The notes under the pieces: generated by a model
The model's database searches: none
Seen by the model: the letters and a program-made list of their open reading frames with translations, nothing else
Told to the model about the DNA's origin: nothing
Part shown: positions 8,249 through 16,322 of the stretch, piece after piece
Numbering within the stretch: position 1 is the stretch's first letter
Layout of the letters: the number at the start of each line of letters is the position of its first letter
NCBI RefSeq assembly: GCF_014199305.1
Contig: NZ_JACIJK010000013.1
Coordinates: 38,258-102,257, forward strand
Reading direction: 5' to 3'
Length of the DNA stretch: 64,000 nt
Source of the DNA: Sphingomonas aerophila
GTDB taxonomy: Bacteria > Pseudomonadota > Alphaproteobacteria > Sphingomonadales > Sphingomonadaceae
Translations under genes and position numbers: made by a program

Positions 8249-10441
8249 TCACCGGGACGGCCGCCATCCGACCGGCAGCGTACGGGCCGGCAGCCGGACG
8301 GTGGTGGTCTGCTGGATGTCGCGAGCCGACGCCGCCAGCATCACCTGATAGGTGCCGCCAGCGATCCGCCACTCACGCCTCGCCTCGTTCCAGGTCGCAA
8401 GCAGGCGGGGGTCGATGGTCACCGACACCTCCCGGCTTTCGCCCGGCTTCAGTTGGACCTTGCTCCAGCCGCCCAGCCGCTTGGGTGCCTCCCAACCCGC
8501 ACCAGCGACATAAACCTGCGGCACCGCTGCGCCATCGCGCGCGCCGGTGTTGCTCACGCGGAAACGCGCGGTCACCGTTCCGTTACCGGCGCTGGCGGTC
8601 AGCCCGCCATAGCCGAACCGCGTATAGGACAGGCCGTGGCCGAACGGGAACGCCGGCTCCAGCTTGCGCGCGTCATACCATTTGTAGCCGACGGTAGCGC
8701 CCTCCGGGTAACGGGTATCACCAGGATGCGGCACCTCGGGCCGTGGTAGCTGGTCGACGCTGGCCGGGAAGGTCGCGGGCAAGCGACCGGACGGGCTGAC
8801 CCGCCCAAACAGCAGGTTCGCGATCGCCTCACCGCCGGCGGTGCCGGGGAACCATGCTTCCATGATCGCGCCGACGCGGCCCGCCCAGGGCGTCAGGACC
8901 GGACCGCCGGTTTCCAGCACCACGGCGGTGCGGGGGTTCGCCCGCGCCACCGCCTCGATCAGCGCATCCTGGTTGGTCGGCAGCGTCAAGGAAACGTCGA
9001 ACGCCTCGCCGGCCCATTGCGTCGCGAACACGATCGCAACGTCGCTGTCCGCCGCCAGCCGCGCGGCCTCGGCGGGGTCATCCCCGCTTGCGAAGCGGAC
9101 GGTTGCGCCCGGTGCAAGCCGCTTGATCGCGGCGAGCGGGGCGGACGGATGGTACATGACCGGCCCCGGCCAGGTCTTGGGCTCCAGCCCCGGAACCGCG
9201 TTGCCACCCTCCGGATAGACCAGCGACGATCCACCGCCCGCCAGCACGCCCTTGTCGGCATGGCCGCCGATCACCGCGATCCGCTTCACCGACGGCGACA
9301 GCGGCAGCAGCGCGCCCTCGTTGCGCAATAGCACCGCGCCCGCCTCGGCATCGGCGCGGGTCACCTGGGCGTGCCCGGCCATGTCGATCTTCGCCTCGGC
9401 AACCGGGCGACCGAACAGGCCATGCGCGAACATGGAGCGCAGGATCCGGGTCGCCATTTCGGTCAACCGCGCCTCCGACACCTCGCCCCGCTCGACCGCA
9501 GCCTTCAGCGGCGCGCCGAAATAGAGTTCCTTGTCGAACACGGAGCCCGATTCCTGCTCCAGCCCGGCATTGGCGGCTGGTGCCGTGGAGTGCACGGCGC
9601 CCCAGTCGCTCATCACATAGCCCGGCCACTTCCAATCACGCCGCAGCACGTCGGTGAGCAGGAAGCGGTTCTCGCAGGCGTGCGTGCCGTTCACCTTGTT
9701 GTACGAGCACATCACCGACCCCGGCGAACCCCGCTCGATCGCAAATTGGAAGGCGAGAAGGTCGCTGACCCGCGCGGCGGCGGGGTCGATGATCGAGTTG
9801 CCCGTGTCGCGATCGGTTTCCTGGTCGTTGATCGCGTAATGCTTGACGGTGGAGATGATGGCGTTGGACTGGATGCCGCGGATCTGCTCACCGACCATGA
9901 CGCCCGCGAGCAGCGGGTCCTCACCGCCATATTCGAAGTTACGGCCGTTGCGCGGGTCGCGCATCAGGTCGACGCCGCCCGCCAGCATGACGTTGAAGCC
10001 GGACCGGCGCGCTTCGTCGCCGATCATGGCGCCACCGCGATAGGCCATGTCGGGGTCCCATGACGCCGTGGTCGCCAGGCCCGATGGCAAGGACGTGCGC
10101 TCGCGCTTCTTCTCCGCCGACCCTTGCGTCGCGACGCCGACGCCCGCGTCGGTTTCCCACCGGGCCGGGATGCCGAGCCGCGGGATGCCCGGGATGTAGC
10201 CCGCGGAACCTGGCCGCGCTTCAGCCGCCGCCTTGAAGTTCTTGGACGGGAAGTCGGTGCCGAACTGGCCGAACACCAACAACAGCTTTTCGTCACGCGT
10301 CATCTGCGCGGCAACGGCGGCCGCGCGTGCGTCGGGGCTCATGGACGCATTGGCCCAGGGCCGGCTTCCTTGCGCGGTCAGCGGCACCGCGCTGCTCGCG
10401 GCCAGCAGCAACACGGGGATCAGGCGGGCACGCAGGGTCAT
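8249..10441 (-). CDS. Secreted glycoside hydrolase family 3 (beta-glucosidase/beta-xylosidase)
   Basis: 730 aa with an N-terminal signal peptide (RARLIPVLLLAASSAVPLTAQ). The GH3 N-terminal barrel shows TVKHYAINDQETDR (substrate-binding Lys200-His201) and the nucleophile Asp279 in VMSDWGA. The alpha/beta sandwich follows (LLPLSPSVKRIAVIGGHAD), then a C-terminal fibronectin-III-like domain (VSNTGARDGAAVPQVYV). Length and order are those of periplasmic BglX-type enzymes, which remove terminal glucose or xylose from oligosaccharides. The start overlaps the GH2 stop (ATGA), so both are co-translated. In this xylan/xylose island a xylo-oligosaccharide substrate is plausible, but sequence alone does not separate glucosidase from xylosidase. 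Confidence 0.88.
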   Translation of the reverse strand: MTLRARLIPVLLLAASSAVPLTAQGSRPWANASMSPDARAAAVAAQMTRDEKLLLVFGQFGTDFPSKNFKAAAEARPGSAGYIPGIPRLGIPARWETDAGVGVATQGSAEKKRERTSLPSGLATTASWDPDMAYRGGAMIGDEARRSGFNVMLAGGVDLMRDPRNGRNFEYGGEDPLLAGVMVGEQIRGIQSNAIISTVKHYAINDQETDRDTGNSIIDPAAARVSDLLAFQFAIERGSPGSVMCSYNKVNGTHACENRFLLTDVLRRDWKWPGYVMSDWGAVHSTAPAANAGLEQESGSVFDKELYFGAPLKAAVERGEVSEARLTEMATRILRSMFAHGLFGRPVAEAKIDMAGHAQVTRADAEAGAVLLRNEGALLPLSPSVKRIAVIGGHADKGVLAGGGSSLVYPEGGNAVPGLEPKTWPGPVMYHPSAPLAAIKRLAPGATVRFASGDDPAEAARLAADSDVAIVFATQWAGEAFDVSLTLPTNQDALIEAVARANPRTAVVLETGGPVLTPWAGRVGAIMEAWFPGTAGGEAIANLLFGRVSPSGRLPATFPASVDQLPRPEVPHPGDTRYPEGATVGYKWYDARKLEPAFPFGHGLSYTRFGYGGLTASAGNGTVTARFRVSNTGARDGAAVPQVYVAGAGWEAPKRLGGWSKVQLKPGESREVSVTIDPRLLATWNEARREWRIAGGTYQVMLAASARDIQQTTTVRLPARTLPVGWRPSR

Positions 10442-12351
10442 CGAACAGGCTTCCTTGATGAGGATGTGTTGTCTTTGGCCGCGTACCAGTCGGCGAGCAC
10501 GCCAAAGGCGGCTTTACGCTGCCCGGCTTCGCTGACCAGCCCCTTGCGGTTCCAGCCCTGCTGAAAAACGGGGTGCTGGCGACGCGGCGAGCGGAAATCC
10601 TTAAGGATCCAGGGCGACATGCCGGCAAGGTTCGGAATGCGATCCGCCATGGCGAGCGTCTGGCGGTAATAGTCGGCCTGGAATTCTTCGGAGAATTTGC
10701 GCCGGGTTGTCAGGTCGTGAAATCCGGCAAGTGCGTCGGCGCCCAGTTCGGAAAAGATCAGCGGCTTGGACTGGGGCGTGTCCCATCCGATCGCGGGCAC
10801 ATCGGCAAGGCGATCGGGCGTGTACCAGCCATTATAGGTGTTGATCGCCATCACATCGAGGTCGTTGGCGAGCGGGTCGGCCATCACCATCACCGGATGA
10901 CCGCCCTGTTCCTTGCGCTCGGTCAGCAGCGCCGCCGTCACGAGCCGGTCGGGATCGAGCCGCCGCACATCGCCCACCAGCGTGCGAAGGAACGCCGTAC
11001 GCGGTTCGCTGACCGGGGTTTCGTTGCCGACGCTCCACAGCGCAACGGAGGCGCGGTTGCGGTCCCGCCGAATGTTCTCGGCCAGCATCACCCGCGCCTT
11101 GGCGAGCACGGCTGGATCACTGAAAGCGACCCGCCAGTACACCGGGATCTCGCTCCAGACGAGAAGGCCGAGTTCGTCGGCCATCCGCGTCATCACCTCC
11201 GAATGGGGATAATGGGCAAGCCGGACGAAGTTGGCATGGAGCCCGGTCCTCGCCTCCAGCAACAGCGCGCGCGCCGCGGCGGAGGTGATCGCACGGGTCG
11301 GCTCGGCCCCGAATTCCTCCTCGTGCAGCGATATGCCGCGCAGGAACACGGGCCGGCCGTTCAGCAGCACCCGGTTGCCCTCAACCGATACCGTGCGGAA
11401 GCCGACCCGGTCGCGCCAGCGATCCTCGCCCGCCGCCACCTCGACATCGTACAGGGTCGGGTGTTCGGGCGACCAGCGGGCAAGGCGCGCTGGCGCCGCC
11501 GCCTCGCCATGCCAGTGCCCCGCCGCGTCGGCACGCCCGTCGATCGCGAGCCCGAGTTGCGGCACGGTCAGACGCACCGGCGACCCCGCCTTGCCCGCGC
11601 CGTCCAGCGTGACATCAGCCGCGATCCGGCCGCTGCGGGTCATCCGCACCCAGGCATCGTCGACGAAGGTCGCGGGCACGCTCACCAGTCGGATCGATCG
11701 GGTGATGCCGCCGTAGTTCTCCCAATCGGTCACAGGCGGCGGCACGCTCCGCTCGTCGCGATCGCTGTCCACCCCGACCACCAGCCGATTTTTCCCGGCC
11801 CGCAGCCCCTCTGTCACTTCCATCGCAAATGGAGTGAAGCCACCTTCGTGGTGCCCGACCTTCTTGCCGTTCAGGAACACGTCCGCGCTGTAATCGACCG
11901 CGCCGAAGCGCAAAAAGGTCCGCTCTCCGGGACGTGGTGCCGCGTCCAGGTCGCGCGCGTACCAGACAAGCCCGCGATACCAGCGCATCTCCGGCGAATG
12001 GGTGATCCAGGACGATGGCAGGCTGACCGTCGGTGACCGGTCCATGTCATATTCGAACAGCGCAGTCGGGTTGGCGCGGCTGGCCGCCTCCACGTCCGTG
12101 TCGTCATAGCGACGGTGTCCAACGCCGGGCTCCCCGCCGTGAAAGCCCGCCGCGCCGTCACGATACGGGTCGATCGACCAGTGCCATGGCCCCGACAGGT
12201 CGATGCCGGGCCGCATATCCGCCGCGGCGAGCACTAAGGGGGTGTCAGGCACGGCCGCAGCCTGTTGCGCCTGCCCGGCGCCCGAAGCCGCAACGGCGAG
12301 TCCTGCCAGTGCGGATAGGGCAAGGGCGGCATTGTGGAGCAGCGAGCGCAT
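10438..12351 (-). CDS. Secreted glycoside hydrolase family 2 (beta-glucuronidase-like)
   Basis: 637 aa. The ATG at 12351 is chosen because a GAGGGGG ribosome site precedes it and a signal peptide follows (MRSLLHNAALALSALAG...AQA); a longer frame exists but lacks both. Domains in order: jelly-roll sugar-binding (GPWHWSIDPY, LPSSW), immunoglobulin-like sandwich, TIM barrel. The acid/base is Glu444 (VGNE) and the nucleophile Glu535 (FSELGAD). The block INTYNGWY resembles the NRYYGWY region of beta-glucuronidases, so removal of uronic acid or another beta-linked sugar from hemicellulose is my best guess. First gene of a minus-strand operon with GH3 and a cupin protein. Confidence 0.85.
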   Translation of the reverse strand: MRSLLHNAALALSALAGLAVAASGAGQAQQAAAVPDTPLVLAAADMRPGIDLSGPWHWSIDPYRDGAAGFHGGEPGVGHRRYDDTDVEAASRANPTALFEYDMDRSPTVSLPSSWITHSPEMRWYRGLVWYARDLDAAPRPGERTFLRFGAVDYSADVFLNGKKVGHHEGGFTPFAMEVTEGLRAGKNRLVVGVDSDRDERSVPPPVTDWENYGGITRSIRLVSVPATFVDDAWVRMTRSGRIAADVTLDGAGKAGSPVRLTVPQLGLAIDGRADAAGHWHGEAAAPARLARWSPEHPTLYDVEVAAGEDRWRDRVGFRTVSVEGNRVLLNGRPVFLRGISLHEEEFGAEPTRAITSAAARALLLEARTGLHANFVRLAHYPHSEVMTRMADELGLLVWSEIPVYWRVAFSDPAVLAKARVMLAENIRRDRNRASVALWSVGNETPVSEPRTAFLRTLVGDVRRLDPDRLVTAALLTERKEQGGHPVMVMADPLANDLDVMAINTYNGWYTPDRLADVPAIGWDTPQSKPLIFSELGADALAGFHDLTTRRKFSEEFQADYYRQTLAMADRIPNLAGMSPWILKDFRSPRRQHPVFQQGWNRKGLVSEAGQRKAAFGVLADWYAAKDNTSSSRKPVR

Positions 12352-12510
12352 GTGTTTCCCCCCTCGACCCGGGTCTCCGCGCCCGGCGGTCGGTACCATG
12401 GCGCGCGGTGCCGGGCAGCGCAATCCGAACGCACCAACTCACGAAGGCGGATCGTTCACCAGACCATGGTCGCCCTTGGCGGACATGCTGGAATTTGCCA
12501 CGCTGCGCTC

Positions 12511-14091
12511 ATGTTCAAGCCCGCCCTGCTCGCCACCGCCCTGATCGCGACGATCGCCCCCGCCCTCTCCCACGCACAAACGACCAAGGCGCCAGAGGTT
12601 CGGGTTGCGGAGGGGCGGCTCGCGGGCACCTTCACCACCGATGGGCAGGTGCGCCGCTTCGCTGGCATCCCGTTCGCCGCGCCGCCTGTTGGCCCTCTGC
12701 GGTGGCGCGAGCCGCAACCGGTCCAGCGCTGGCAAGGTGTCCGCTCGGCTGCCGATTTCGGTGGGCGCTGTGCGCAGTTGCCGTTGTTTGCCGACATGGT
12801 GTTCCGCTCCCCTGCGCCGAGTGAGGACTGCCTGTTCCTGAACGTCTGGGCGCCGGCCACGGCACGCGCGGGCGCCAAGCTGCCGGTGCTGGTGTTCATC
12901 CATGGCGGTGGCTTCCAGGCGGGTTCCGGCGACGAACCGCGCTATGACGGGGAAAGCATGGCCCGGCGCGGGATCGTTTCCGTGACGGTGAACTATCGCT
13001 TGGCGGCCCTCGGCTTCCTGTCCAGCGCTGCGCTTGTGGCAGAGTCCCCGCACCGGGCATCGGGCAATTATGGCCTGCTCGACCAGGCAGCGGCGCTTGC
13101 CTGGGTCCGGCGCAACATTGCCGCGTTCGGCGGCGACCCCGCTCGGGTGACCGTTGGCGGCGAGTCCGCCGGGTCCATGTCGGTCAGTGCGCTGATGGCC
13201 TCGCCACTGACCCGGACCAGATTCGCCCAGGCCATCGGGGAGAGCGGCGCGATCATGGCGCCAACGCTCGACCTCCCCACGCGTGACAAGGCGGATGCGG
13301 CCACCGCGGCGCTGGCCGGCAAGCTCGGGGCGAGCGACCTCGCCGCGCTCCGGGCAGTACCGGCGACCACGCTACTCACGGCGGCGAGTGACCTGCGCTT
13401 CGGCCCCACGCTCGATGGCTGGTTCCTGACCGAACAGCCCAGCGCCACCTTCGCGGCCGGTCGGCAGGCGCGCATCCCGCTGCTGGTCGGCACCAACTCA
13501 CAGGAGGGCGCGGCCGAGTCGATCCTGGGCAACGACGCGCCGACGATCGCGTCCTGGCGCGCGGGGCTGGTGCGCGCGATGGGCGAACAGAACGCCACGG
13601 CGATCGCGGCGGCCTATCCGGTGGCGAGCGATGCCGATGTCCGCCGCGTCGCGACCGAGTTCGCGTCGGACCGTTTCTTGGGCCACAGCACATGGGCGTG
13701 GATGGATGCCCAGCGCCGGACGGGCGTGCCGGTCTACTATTACCGCTACGCTCGCGTGCGCCCGGCCGCATTGGCGACGCCCACGGCGCCCGCGCCATTC
13801 GGGGCGGTGCACAGCGCGGAAATCGAATACGCGCTCGGCAACCTGCATACCTTCCGCGACAGCTATGCCTGGACGCCCGAGGATGAGCGGGTGTCGACGA
13901 CCATGCAGGGCTATTGGGCTAACTTCGTCCTGACCGGCGATCCGAACGGCGCGGAGCTGCCACGCTGGGCCCCGGTCGGTGCGGGTGACGCCCCGGCCAA
14001 CCGCCAGCAGATCGACGTGGTGACGGAGGGCCGCCCCTTCGACGATCAACAGCGCTACCGGTCGATGAGCACGGTTCTGACGCCGCGCTGA
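12511..14091 (+). CDS. Secreted type-B carboxylesterase
   Basis: 526 aa with a signal peptide (MFKPALLATALIATIAPALSHA) that fixes the start at 12511; no strong ribosome site is visible. Alpha/beta-hydrolase of the COesterase family: FAGIPFAAPPVGPLRW near the N-terminus, oxyanion motif HGGGF, SEDCLFLNVWAP, nucleophile Ser219 in GGESAGS, and the catalytic His in GAVHSAEIEYALGN. It hydrolyses carboxylic esters. In this setting acetyl, feruloyl or glucuronoyl esters on xylan are plausible but not proven. It is divergent from the GH2 operon across a 159-bp gap and convergent with the lactonase gene, so it is probably a single-gene unit. Confidence 0.87.
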   Translation: MFKPALLATALIATIAPALSHAQTTKAPEVRVAEGRLAGTFTTDGQVRRFAGIPFAAPPVGPLRWREPQPVQRWQGVRSAADFGGRCAQLPLFADMVFRSPAPSEDCLFLNVWAPATARAGAKLPVLVFIHGGGFQAGSGDEPRYDGESMARRGIVSVTVNYRLAALGFLSSAALVAESPHRASGNYGLLDQAAALAWVRRNIAAFGGDPARVTVGGESAGSMSVSALMASPLTRTRFAQAIGESGAIMAPTLDLPTRDKADAATAALAGKLGASDLAALRAVPATTLLTAASDLRFGPTLDGWFLTEQPSATFAAGRQARIPLLVGTNSQEGAAESILGNDAPTIASWRAGLVRAMGEQNATAIAAAYPVASDADVRRVATEFASDRFLGHSTWAWMDAQRRTGVPVYYYRYARVRPAALATPTAPAPFGAVHSAEIEYALGNLHTFRDSYAWTPEDERVSTTMQGYWANFVLTGDPNGAELPRWAPVGAGDAPANRQQIDVVTEGRPFDDQQRYRSMSTVLTPR

Positions 14092-14107
14092 TCGACCGGC
14101 CGGGCGC

Positions 14108-15106
14108 CTATTTGGGGAACCCCGGCGCCAGCGGCACCCGCAGCACGCGGTCGTTGGCGGTCAGGAACAGCGAGCGGCCGCCCTCCCCAATCTCCGCATT
14201 GGCAATGGGCGCGCCGTGCTCGATCAACCCAAGCGGCTCCGCCTCAGGCGTCAGCACATACATGCCGCCCGGCGCGGAGCAGAACAGGATGCCGTTTTGC
14301 GCCACGGTCATGCCATCAGGCAGGCCGGGCGCCTTGTTCACCTGCATCGGCTTGGCATCCAGCCACACCCGGGACGCGGTCGGCATGCCCTTCGCATCGA
14401 GGTCATAGATCATGATCCGCGGCGCTGCCTCGTCCGAAACCGACACGTACAGGCGTCGTTCGTCCGGTGACAGGGCGATGCCGTTGGGGCGGGTCAACGA
14501 CCCGTCCACCAGCGCCACCGAGCCGTCGGTCGCGCGACGGTACACGCCATTGTGCGGCAGTTCGCGCAACGGTGAGGTGTCCGGATCGGTCAACCCATAA
14601 GGCGGGTCGGTAAAATAGAGCGCTCCGCCACGCGCGACCGCGATATCGTTGGGGCTGTTGAAGCGCTTGCCCTGGTACCGGTCGGCGAGCACGGTCCGCT
14701 TGCGGGTGCTCAGGTCAAGCCGGTCAAGCGTACGCCCGCCGCTATTGGCGATCAGAAGCGCGCCGTCCCGGGCCAGCGCCAGGCCGTTCGCCCCCGCCTC
14801 CCGCACCAGCTTGGGGTCGAACGTCGGGGCGCCCGACGGGTTCAGGAACACGCTCGTCCCGCCCGCCCGGGTCCAGCGCCGGACGATGTTGGCAGGCGGA
14901 TCGGAAAAGAGCAGCCCCGTGCCGGGCACCCAAACGGGCCCTTCGGCCCAGCGGATGCCGGTCACGATCGTTTCCACCGGCGTTCCCGGCGCGATCACCC
15001 GATCGAGCTTGGGCGACAGCCGCCGGATCGTCGGCGGTGTTTCCGCGAATGCCGGGCTGGCGAGCAGCGCCGCACCTGCGGCCATGAAAGTCCGCCGATG
15101 GATCAC
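14108..15106 (-). CDS. Exported SMP-30/gluconolactonase-like lactonase
   Basis: 332 aa, GTG start whose bases overlap the upstream stop (GTGA). The N-terminus HRRTFMAAGAALLASPAFA is a twin-arginine-like export signal. The body is a six-bladed SMP-30/Gluconolactonase propeller: WAEGPVWVPGTGLLFSDPP, NSPNDIAVARGGALYFTDPPYG and RPNGIALSPDERRLYVS carry the metal-ligand Glu, Asn and Asp typical of the family. It opens sugar lactones to aldonic acids. Coupling to the exported Gfo/Idh oxidoreductase suggests the pair oxidises an aldose to lactone and then acid outside the cytoplasm, parallel to the cytoplasmic xylose dehydrogenase/XylC pair at 21-23 kb. Confidence 0.82.
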   Translation of the reverse strand: MIHRRTFMAAGAALLASPAFAETPPTIRRLSPKLDRVIAPGTPVETIVTGIRWAEGPVWVPGTGLLFSDPPANIVRRWTRAGGTSVFLNPSGAPTFDPKLVREAGANGLALARDGALLIANSGGRTLDRLDLSTRKRTVLADRYQGKRFNSPNDIAVARGGALYFTDPPYGLTDPDTSPLRELPHNGVYRRATDGSVALVDGSLTRPNGIALSPDERRLYVSVSDEAAPRIMIYDLDAKGMPTASRVWLDAKPMQVNKAPGLPDGMTVAQNGILFCSAPGGMYVLTPEAEPLGLIEHGAPIANAEIGEGGRSLFLTANDRVLRVPLAPGFPK

Positions 15107-16203
15107 AGGTCCACCGTCCGGCCGGTCTGTGCAGACCGATAGATCGCTTCAATGATCCGCATGTCGCGCAGACCTTCCTCGCCGGACACGATCGGCTCGC
15201 GCCCGCTCGCGACACAATCGGCCAGGTGGTCGAGCTGCGCTGCGAACATGGTCTTGCCGGGGCCAGCGGGCGCCGGAACGGTTTCTGTCCGGTCGCCGGT
15301 CTTTCGGCGCAGCGTGATGCCCTCGTACGACGTGGCGGGATCGAGATCGAGCCAGCCGCTGCTTCCGGTGGCGCGGACATGATTATGGGCCGAGCTATAG
15401 GACGACATGCACGACGCTACCGCGCCGCTTGGGAAAGCCAGTGTCCATTGGATCAGGTCCTCGACCTCATGGAAGCGCGGGTCGGTGCGATCCGTACTCG
15501 TCCGCGCCAGCACCGCGTTCGGCTCCTCGCCGGACAGGTAGCGCGCCGCCTGGAGGGAATAGATCCCCATGTCCGCCAGCGACCCGCCGCCCGACAGCGC
15601 CTTTTTCAGGCGCCACTTGCTGGGGTCGCCCTGAACGAAGCCATGCTCGGCATCGATGAAACGCAACTTGCCGATTGCCCCTTCGCGGATCAGCCGGATC
15701 GCGTTTAGGTTGTTCGGCTCGAAGTGGATGCGGTAGCCAATCATCAGCTTCTTGCCCGCACGCTTGCAGGCCGCGATCATCGCCTCGGCCTCTGCGGCGG
15801 TGTTCGACATCGGCTTTTCGCACAGCACGTGCTTGCCGGCCTTCGCCGCCCGGATCGTGTATTCGGCGTGCATCGAGTTCGGCAGGATCACGTACACGGC
15901 GTCGATGTCGGGATTGTCAGCGATGCGATCGTAGTTCTGGTAATTGTAGATCGATCGCTCGGGCACGCCATATTGCGCCGCGATGCGACGTGCCTTGGCG
16001 GGATCACCGCTGACCAGGCCCGTGACGCGGCTGGACCGGCAGTTGGCGAACTGCGGCAGGATCACGTTGACGGCGTAATAGCCCAATCCAACGATCGCGT
16101 AGCGAAGCGGCTTTGCATCCGCCGCGCCCGCCCGCGCAGCCAGCGCCGCCGCGGCCAAGGCGCCGCCCCCGGCCAACACACCGCGGCGATCAATCCCGTC
16201 CAT
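15103..16203 (-). CDS. Exported Gfo/Idh/MocA-family sugar oxidoreductase
   Basis: 366 aa from the ATG at 16203, chosen because it is followed directly by a Tat-type signal (DRRGVLAGGGALAAAALAARAGA). NAD(P)-binding Rossmann segment YAIVGLGYYA, then EKPMSNTAAEAEAM with the conserved EKP lysine, and GYRIHFEPNN, as in glucose-fructose oxidoreductase-like proteins. Tat export would allow it to leave the cytoplasm folded with a tightly bound cofactor, as known for Zymomonas glucose-fructose oxidoreductase. It is co-transcribed with a secreted lactonase. The promoter region, shared with the divergent aldehyde dehydrogenase, holds a xyl-box. Natural sugar uncertain; xylose or another pentose is inferred from context. 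Confidence 0.8.
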   Translation of the reverse strand: MDGIDRRGVLAGGGALAAAALAARAGAADAKPLRYAIVGLGYYAVNVILPQFANCRSSRVTGLVSGDPAKARRIAAQYGVPERSIYNYQNYDRIADNPDIDAVYVILPNSMHAEYTIRAAKAGKHVLCEKPMSNTAAEAEAMIAACKRAGKKLMIGYRIHFEPNNLNAIRLIREGAIGKLRFIDAEHGFVQGDPSKWRLKKALSGGGSLADMGIYSLQAARYLSGEEPNAVLARTSTDRTDPRFHEVEDLIQWTLAFPSGAVASCMSSYSSAHNHVRATGSSGWLDLDPATSYEGITLRRKTGDRTETVPAPAGPGKTMFAAQLDHLADCVASGREPIVSGEEGLRDMRIIEAIYRSAQTGRTVDL

Positions 16204-16268
16204 TGCCTCTCTCCCTCTCGCTCTCCCGATGATGGTACGCGCGGCGATCAAGACCGGCAACGGGTTGC

Positions 16269-16282
16269 TGGTAGCGATAACC
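16269..16282. promoter_or_regulatory. Putative XylR operator (xyl-box 1)
   Basis: TGGTAGCGATAACC differs at two positions from the xyl-box TGGTAGCGCTAACA that I recall from Xanthomonas and Caulobacter xylose regulons. It lies in the 119-bp divergent region between the exported oxidoreductase/lactonase operon and the aldehyde dehydrogenase gene. It is one of three such boxes in this island, all intergenic. Confidence 0.65.
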
Positions 16283-16322
16283 GGGTCCATGGAGGCGCAA
16301 AGCAACGCATCGGAGCTTCCCC

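Noticed and set aside
12352..12510. Searched for a xyl-box or promoter between the GH2 operon and the carboxylesterase
   Set aside because: Only GGTACC-type chance palindromes were found; nothing matching the xyl-box.
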